NCBI RefSeq assembly: GCF_963924675.1 | Contig: NC_089234.1 | Span: forward strand, 23,217,668-23,281,667 | Origin: Phocoena phocoena | Lineage: Eukaryota > Chordata > Mammalia > Artiodactyla > Phocoenidae | Reading direction: 5' to 3' | Length of the DNA: 64,000 bases | Shown: one piece after another, positions 58,071 through 64,000 of the stretch | How the letters are laid out: each line of letters starts with the position of its first letter | Numbering within the stretch: the stretch's first letter is position 1 | The notes under the pieces: generated by a model | What the model was told of the DNA's origin: nothing | The model's input: only the letters and a program-made list of their open reading frames with translations | Databases searched by the model: none | Program-made: the position numbers and the translations under genes

Positions 58071-58602
58071 AAGTAGGACTATTTCATAGGGCTATGATAG
58101 GGTTATGATAAGACAATATATGCATGGCAGTTAGACCTGTGCACCTGTGAAATTAAATTATTTTTATTAAAATTAATTTAATATGCTATTATTAAATGTT
58201 TTATGCATCTCCAGTGCTTGTCACTTAGGTCCCATTGTCACCCATTAGCTGGCTGGAAAGTTTCTAAATAGGAGTAGGCAGGACTCTGCAACAGGGACTA
58301 CCATGTTCCTCAAAGGACTGGAAGGCCCACCATGCCCCATTGTCTCCTGGGAGTTTTTTTCAAACCATTGCCAGATAAAGGGTAAGCAGTGTGCACTTTC
58401 TTAGTTTGTATCAGCAATGAAAAGCCTTCCCTGTTAGCCAAAGCTCCTACTCTAACACCGGAAAGTATTTAGACCATTGCAGCTGGCTCTTCTCCTGGGT
58501 TTCAGGACATCTCAAGACTGAACAGATTATACCTAGTTAGGGTTTAGAGAGGAAGAATAAGATTTGGTACAGCCTAAAATCTGTCATTAACATTAGTAGC
58601 TT
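58071..58602. other. Unique DNA, no gene seen
   Basis: This lies between the L1 and the retroviral LTR. No repeat or frame is recognised. Confidence 0.5.
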
Positions 58603-59038
58603 TGTTAGGGGAACCACTGACCGAAACCACCCACGCTGGCCAGGCACTATAGCAACCACTTGCATGAATTATCTTACAACAGGAGGTCCTGGTAAGGAAC
58701 TGGAACTAACAAGCTACCACCAACCAGAAGAATTCGGGAAAGGTCAAAAGGAGAGAGGAGAGGCTGAACAATGCGCGCCACCAGGAAGGACCCTGAGTCA
58801 GAATGATTGGCCAGAGACAACCCAGAAACTAACCCCATTATCATAAAACCTGAGACTGCAAGCCATGTGGCAGAGCAGTTCTCCTGGGTTCCCTTACCCT
58901 GCTGCTCTCTGCCCGGGTGCCCCTTTCCAGTACAGTCTCTTGCCTTGTCAGCACGTGTGTCTCCTTGGACAATTCATTTCTGAGTGTGAAACAAGAGCCC
59001 ACTCTCGGGCCCTAGAAGGGGTCCCCCTTTCTGCAACA
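58603..59038 (+). mobile_element. Solo LTR, class I (gammaretrovirus-like) endogenous retrovirus
   Basis: This 436-bp segment starts TGTTAGGGGAACC and ends CTGCAACA, with a 4-bp target-site duplication GCTT at 58599-58602 and 59039-59042, the size typical of gammaretroviral integrases. It has an inverted CCAAT (ATTGG, 58806-58810) and a TATA-like CATAAAA (58842-58848). Downstream are a pyrimidine-rich part and a C/T-rich 3-prime end, as in U3-R-U5. The place where a polyadenylation hexamer is expected (about 58930-58935) reads AGTACA. No gag, pol or env sequence adjoins it, so the provirus was lost by LTR-LTR recombination. I infer the class from structure; a related consensus was not aligned. 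Confidence 0.78.
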
Positions 59039-59042
59039 GCTT

Positions 59043-60968
59043 CCCTCCTTTATCATGTGAGTACTGTTTTTTCCCACTGGATCCTCAGACTGATGGATGA
59101 TACACTACATTATTTCTCAAAAAGCCAAATGCTGTAAGATAGTTGCAGGTGGACGGATGTGCTGGCAAACAGAACCCATTCTAATTTTCTGCAAACATGG
59201 TGGTTAATTCCTGGAAGTATTGACCTGGTGGTAGAAACAAAGACTGAGGCCATTTTGGATTGAGATGTATGCATTTTCTCAGATTAGGACTTCCAGACCA
59301 TCATCAAGTCATCTTAAGGTTTCAGGTTGCTGTTCCACTCTCCCCTCCCCCCACACCATCCCTCTTGTCCCCCCAGCCCCATGATCTCCCCATCACTATC
59401 TGGAACTCCAATCTCACCTCATTGAAACAAGCAGCCACAGAGTCCCCTGGAAAGCCTGCAGATGTATTAAATCCTGGTATCTGCAGCACAGCTCTCAGGG
59501 CATCTGTGCAGCCGTCAGGATTGATGTGCTTTAATGGTTTTCTTGAGAGAAGCTGCCTGTGTGAAACAGTTGCCTCTGGAACTGGCCGAATACTTGTTAC
59601 TGGTCTTCCCTGCTGTGTGAGGTGGCACAACCCCTGACAGATAAATAAGAGCCTGGGTTAAAAGGGAGCCCCTTAAAAATAAAAATCATTCCTTTTGCCT
59701 TTCTATTTTAAAGTGCTGTTTTGCAAAGAGCCTCAGGCTTCTCATCCTTTGCCGGTAGCAACATTCCCCATAATGAACTCCCCACATGAAATGAGAATGT
59801 ATATATGTAGGGCAGGAAGGCCTGCCTCTGTTTCGGGAGAGCAGAGTGACAAGTGCTGCTTGTTTATTTTGTATTACTGAAAGGCTTAAGAGATGCCCCT
59901 GTCACAAAGCCCCGGAAGAATGATTGGGGAGAAGGGTAAAGCCCCAGAATGAATCCACCTTATGGAAGGATAAAGATGGTTAATCACAGTGTTCCTTAGA
60001 AGAAAAGACAATAATCAGAGCATGCTGGGACTCATTTTAAGTTCTTTAATATACATATGCGAATGAAAAATGTTGCCGGCCGTATCAGTAAATGAAAGAT
60101 GTTGCCTCAGTCAGCAGTTACAGCCACCCCAATGGGGGGCCCTAAATAGCTTTCCAGGATGGGAAAGAACAGGATCCTGCCCTAAATAGCTAAGGTTCCC
60201 ATCAGAGGAATGATCTCGATGACCTTAGCCTCCTGCATCTTCCCATGCATAGAAAAGTGCTAAATTCATTAACTTGAGATGCCTGGTTTTCTTTAATTAA
60301 TGGCAATCTTTTGATATTCCAACTACCTGGTTTTTGTTGCAGAAACTCCTATACATCCTGGCTCCTCCCTGACCTCTTCACAGCAGTCCCTCCGAGCATC
60401 TGAGAAGCTGCCTCTGGGGCTTAAGTCCACTAAATAAAACATAATTCTCAGCTCTTAGGTTGCGCACTTCTTTCCAGTCGACACATATGTCCTACCCAAG
60501 TCAGTATTTTGCAGATTCGTTTCCTAATGGATTCTGTAAATACGAGGACACCAAGCCCTAAACAGGGAAGATCAGAGGTAAAGACTGTGGAGATGAAGTA
60601 GGGACAGGAGAACTGTGGCAATATTAGAAGTGGCATTTAGAAGAAAGAACAGACTGGAAGAAGGCAAGGAATTAAATAACTGATGGATTATGTGGGTTCA
60701 TTTTTGTTTCCCAGTCTTCTGGGCACACTTGGGACCTTGCTTTAAATATTTTTGCCTTAGTAGAGTCCAAGCATAGACACAGTTTAGTTATTTTAACCTC
60801 TGAACCATTTCAGGTAGAAGAGTCACTGGTACATTTATTCTGGACACCAAAGTAGGAGAATGGAAGCAAATACCAAGTTAAAGTAGCTACTCAGGCTAGC
60901 TAGAAAAAGAAGAAAAAAAGAAAAACCACTAAACCAACCAACCTTAGAACACATGCCTGGCTTTGATT
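59043..60968. other. Unique stretch with small duplications, no gene seen
   Basis: Frames at 59260-59637 (125 codons) and 59322-59630 (minus) have no recognised domain. Two short direct repeats occur: AATGAAAAATGTTGCC/AATGAAAGATGTTGCC near 60062 and 60093, and GCCCTAAATAGCT near 60139 and 60179. Confidence 0.5.
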
Positions 60969-60984
60969 AAGAAATGTCTTCCAG

Positions 60985-61197
60985 GGGCTTCCCTGGTGGT
61001 GCAGTGGTTGAGAGTCTGCCTGCCGATTCAGGGGACACGGGTTCGTGCCCTAGTCTGGGAAGATCCCACATGCCGCGGAGCGGCTGGGCCCGTGAGCCAT
61101 GGCCACTGAGCCTGCGCGTCCAGAGCCTGTGCTCCGCAACGGGAGAGGCCACAACAGTGAGAGGCCCGCGTACCGCAAAAAAAAAAAAAAAAAAAAA
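60985..61197 (+). mobile_element. CHR-2-type SINE, full length
   Basis: This full-length copy has a tail of about 22 A and a perfect 16-bp target-site duplication (AAGAAATGTCTTCCAG) at 60969-60984 and 61198-61213. It has the longest duplication and one of the cleanest tails of the SINEs here, which suggests a young insertion. Confidence 0.96.
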
Positions 61198-61213
61198 AAG
61201 AAATGTCTTCCAG

Positions 61214-64000
61214 ATAGCTTTGTGATTTCAGCCAAGGACAGGACTGACTGTTGCCAATAGCAATCACTGTGGAGAAGGCCTTATGGTCATTTGTCTTTTA
61301 ATCAGCAAAATATTTCACACTTCCCTCACATTCAAAGGTGGAATGCTGTGAATATCTGAAGTGTTACAGGCAAATGGTTTTCTCTGGAGTAGTTTGAGTT
61401 CATTTGTGCAACAATAAACTGCTTTAGAGAATTTAAGATGCATTTACAATTTAATATATAGGTGGAAAATACTTCCTTATTTTCCTCCTCTCTCTTCAGC
61501 AGGTCTGTGTATGCTGGAAGCCAATTTTTAATATTATAGATGTGAATCAGTTAAGCTTTTAAATCTGGGGATATTCAATTATATGGAGACTATTTTGGAG
61601 AAGCAAAACTTGACTTCAGGTAAAAGTATTTGGTCTCCGTTAATTTTACAAGAGAAAATAAATTAGGCTTATTTCATCAAATAGCTATTTCTTATTATCT
61701 TTGTTTATTAGGAAATGATAGCATCTGCTAATCCATAACACATAAGGACTCTTGATAATCAAAACAGCAAAACACTTTTTAAAATATCATTTTCTACAAG
61801 ATGGTATTTTAAACAAGTTTCAGATTTAGCAGCTCAGTTTCCCTTCCTGTTGTCTAATTGAGACCTCATCTGGGGCCTTCAATTTACTGATCTCAATTCG
61901 GAGGCCATCCCTAACAGTTTTATGCCATGAGACTTCAACAGGAAAAGACCCGCATTAAAGAGCTCCATTCTCCCATGTACTGACATAGGTCTGAGGCAGG
62001 TTGAGTGATATTGCCTTACAGAGTAAGGGTAAAGGCTTTCAGAGGGGATCAGATGTAGGCTGATGAATTTCAGATTGTAGATATTTTCGTTACAAGGAGG
62101 GCTACCATGTGGCAGCTGGAACAACTGGTTTTAATTAATCTGAATAAACAGTGGGCTTTGACAAACAAATAATAACCATCAAATTAAACAGCTTTCTGGG
62201 GAGAAAACCTTCCAATGTGGCAGTACTGCCTTTGAGCTTTTGAGGGATTATATCTAATAAACTGCTCAGTGCATCTCTAATGGAAGAAGCAGCCATGGAG
62301 TACGTGTATTGAGGAATCGGGGAGGGATTTGACTTACCTGAAACTGCAGGAATGAGAGAATCACAGAATGCTGGAGCTGAATGGGACTTGGGCAGTCATT
62401 TACACCATCCCTCCCTTTCAGGGTCCAAAGAAGAAAGAGAATTGAACTGCAGACAGACAGAAATAGAGAGAGGCAGATGGAGACAGAAAGGACCAAAGCC
62501 AGAGCCAGAGTGAGAGAGAAAAATCTATATTCGGTACGTTCTATTTACTAAAAATGGAGTATAGGTAACCACTTTAAAAATCATGATAACAAGGTTTCGA
62601 AGCTTCAAATAACTGGATATTCCACCAGTGCGTTGTATCCATGACATCCCCAGAAGTTTGAGATGATGAAGCACCCTGGACCTATATCCTACTATGGGCA
62701 GGATCATTATCAAATGCGTTGTTCCAAGAGATCTTTGCATCAATATTGAACCTAAATCACCATATTCCAATATTCACTGAAGGGAAGTGTTAGATATGTT
62801 TAGCCACCGTTCCCTGTCTGTGGACTTCCCGGTAGTTTGACTAGAATGGACTCGTACAAAATAGTAGCATACGCAGCTATAGCCTACTGTGACTCTGCCC
62901 ACATTTCTATTCTCTCTGACTCCCATATAAAATCAGTGCAGGAAGCTCCAGATGGCTGTTTCTCTTCCAGGAAGGAGCCCCTTCAATCCTGGGATGCAGA
63001 TTGTGAGACAACGCCAATAATAATTCTAATTGGTATTTTCCCAACTTCAGTCACTTCCTCAAACTCCAGACTTACATTTCCATTTTTTGGATGGAGTCAT
63101 TGACACCTTTGCTAAGCTATAGTCACGTAGAAGGATAATGGACAAAATCTCAAGGGGAAAATAAGCCCTCTGAAAAGCCAAGAAGGATGCTCTAAAAGTA
63201 CCACAATCTCTGTATCTAGACTTCCTTTCTTTCTCCTTTTAATTATTAATTTTGAAAATTTTCTCAAATTTTTCTTTCCTGAGGCCAGCAGTGCCTTGGT
63301 TTGTCCCTAAGTATTTATGTTAGGATTATTGGAAGTTTTACTCTACAGAAAGGATACAGATGTATTATTTGGTGGCAAAGGTACCAACTAGAAACAAAGA
63401 CACACAGCTTCGATGACATCTTTTTCAGTATTTCATTGTGTCAGGGTGAATTCATTCTATGTGAAAAGTCATGGCTTCTGCTCTTAAGATGCACATAAAA
63501 TACAGCTACAACTCTTACAAGTTGGTTTTCCTTCCTTCTACAATCACAGGAAGAAAGGTATAGAGTATTCTGTAAGACGGTGGAATGGCAGTGGTGGAGG
63601 AGAGTATAGTAATTAGGATCTGAGGCTAGTGGTCTGTAGGGCAGCACTAGGTGACGAAGGCAACTCATGAAAGCATCTTTGGTTGCCTCCTGTTTTTCAT
63701 GAATACACCCATCCCACCCTATCTCCCATGGCAAGATATGCTTACTGGCGATGTATGCTACCCAACATACCCAATGGGCATGCAAGCGTGTGCATGCACA
63801 CACACACACCTGCACCCACATCATTGCACCTACCAAAAGAGCTGCACGTGTCTTTCTTAACAACATCTCACATTTTTTGCCTTCCTCAAAGTCAAAACTG
63901 CTTTTCTCCCATTTCCCTGGGATTATCACGTTATCTCCTGGGTATTATGATGAAGAGGTAATAAAAGAGTTCTTTCACACGCATTGAAGAATACAGTGAA
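61214..64000. other. Long unique stretch, no gene seen
   Basis: A MIR-like trace ('cacagaatgctggagctgaatgggacttgggcagtcatttacacc') lies at about 62362-62406, and a short CA run at 63797-63810. The longest non-transposon frame of the window (63441-63929, minus, 162 codons) is here. It crosses the CA run (a Cys/Ala/His-rich patch) and shows no domain, so I take it as chance. Confidence 0.5.

Noticed and set aside
63441..63929. 162-codon minus-strand frame, the longest outside transposons
   Set aside because: It crosses a CA microsatellite that supplies a Cys/Ala/His patch, has no recognisable domain, and lies in AT-moderate DNA where frames of this length arise by chance.

Overview
The window looks like nuclear DNA from a cetacean (whale, dolphin or porpoise). 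Nine copies of a tRNA-derived SINE of the CHR-2 type (head reading GGCTTCCCTGGTGGCGCAG, body ending in GAGAGGCCACAACAGTGAG) and one longer CHR-1-type copy are scattered through it. These SINEs mark the cetacean/hippopotamus branch of Cetartiodactyla, and this copy density and sequence fit cetaceans best. The rest is ordinary mammalian intergenic or intronic DNA: AT-rich, CpG-poor outside the SINEs, with old MIR, L2, MER, LTR and L1 pieces. I found no exon, no intact protein-coding gene and no functional RNA gene. Every long ORF lies in a transposon or looks like a chance reading frame, so the window is either a gene desert or the inside of a large intron.

Layout. 1-8 kb: L2 and MIR remnants, two CHR SINEs in opposite orientation, a MER20 element, and an L2 apparently interrupted by an old L1-type end. 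8-13 kb: L2 and MIR remnants and SINEs at 10.5 and 12.3 kb. 13-19.2 kb: L1 3-prime ends on both strands, an MLT1-type LTR, a SINE at 15.4 kb, and a three-level nest in which a SINE lies inside a solo LTR that itself lies inside a MIR. 22.1-28.1 kb: a full-length but dead L1 flanked by a perfect 16-bp target-site duplication. 28.1-34.8 kb: a repeat-poor stretch. 34.8-43 kb: purine tracts, a SINE, a palindromic TG/TA/CA microsatellite, a CHR-1 SINE, a probable LTR and a 5-prime-truncated L1. 43-55 kb: mostly unique DNA with MIR, L2, MER5A and a SINE carrying an internal deletion. 55.4-58.1 kb: a truncated L1 with a second L1 3-prime end inserted into it. 58.6-59.0 kb: a solo class-I-type retroviral LTR. 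59-64 kb: mostly unique DNA with one SINE.

The elements do not form a pathway. What the window records is insertion history: most young elements can be paired with their target-site duplications, which gives relative ages and exact pre-insertion sites. Family names come from memory of consensus sequences without alignment. They are firm for the CHR SINEs and young L1s, fair for MER5A, MER20, MIR and MLT1, and weak for the oldest fragments.
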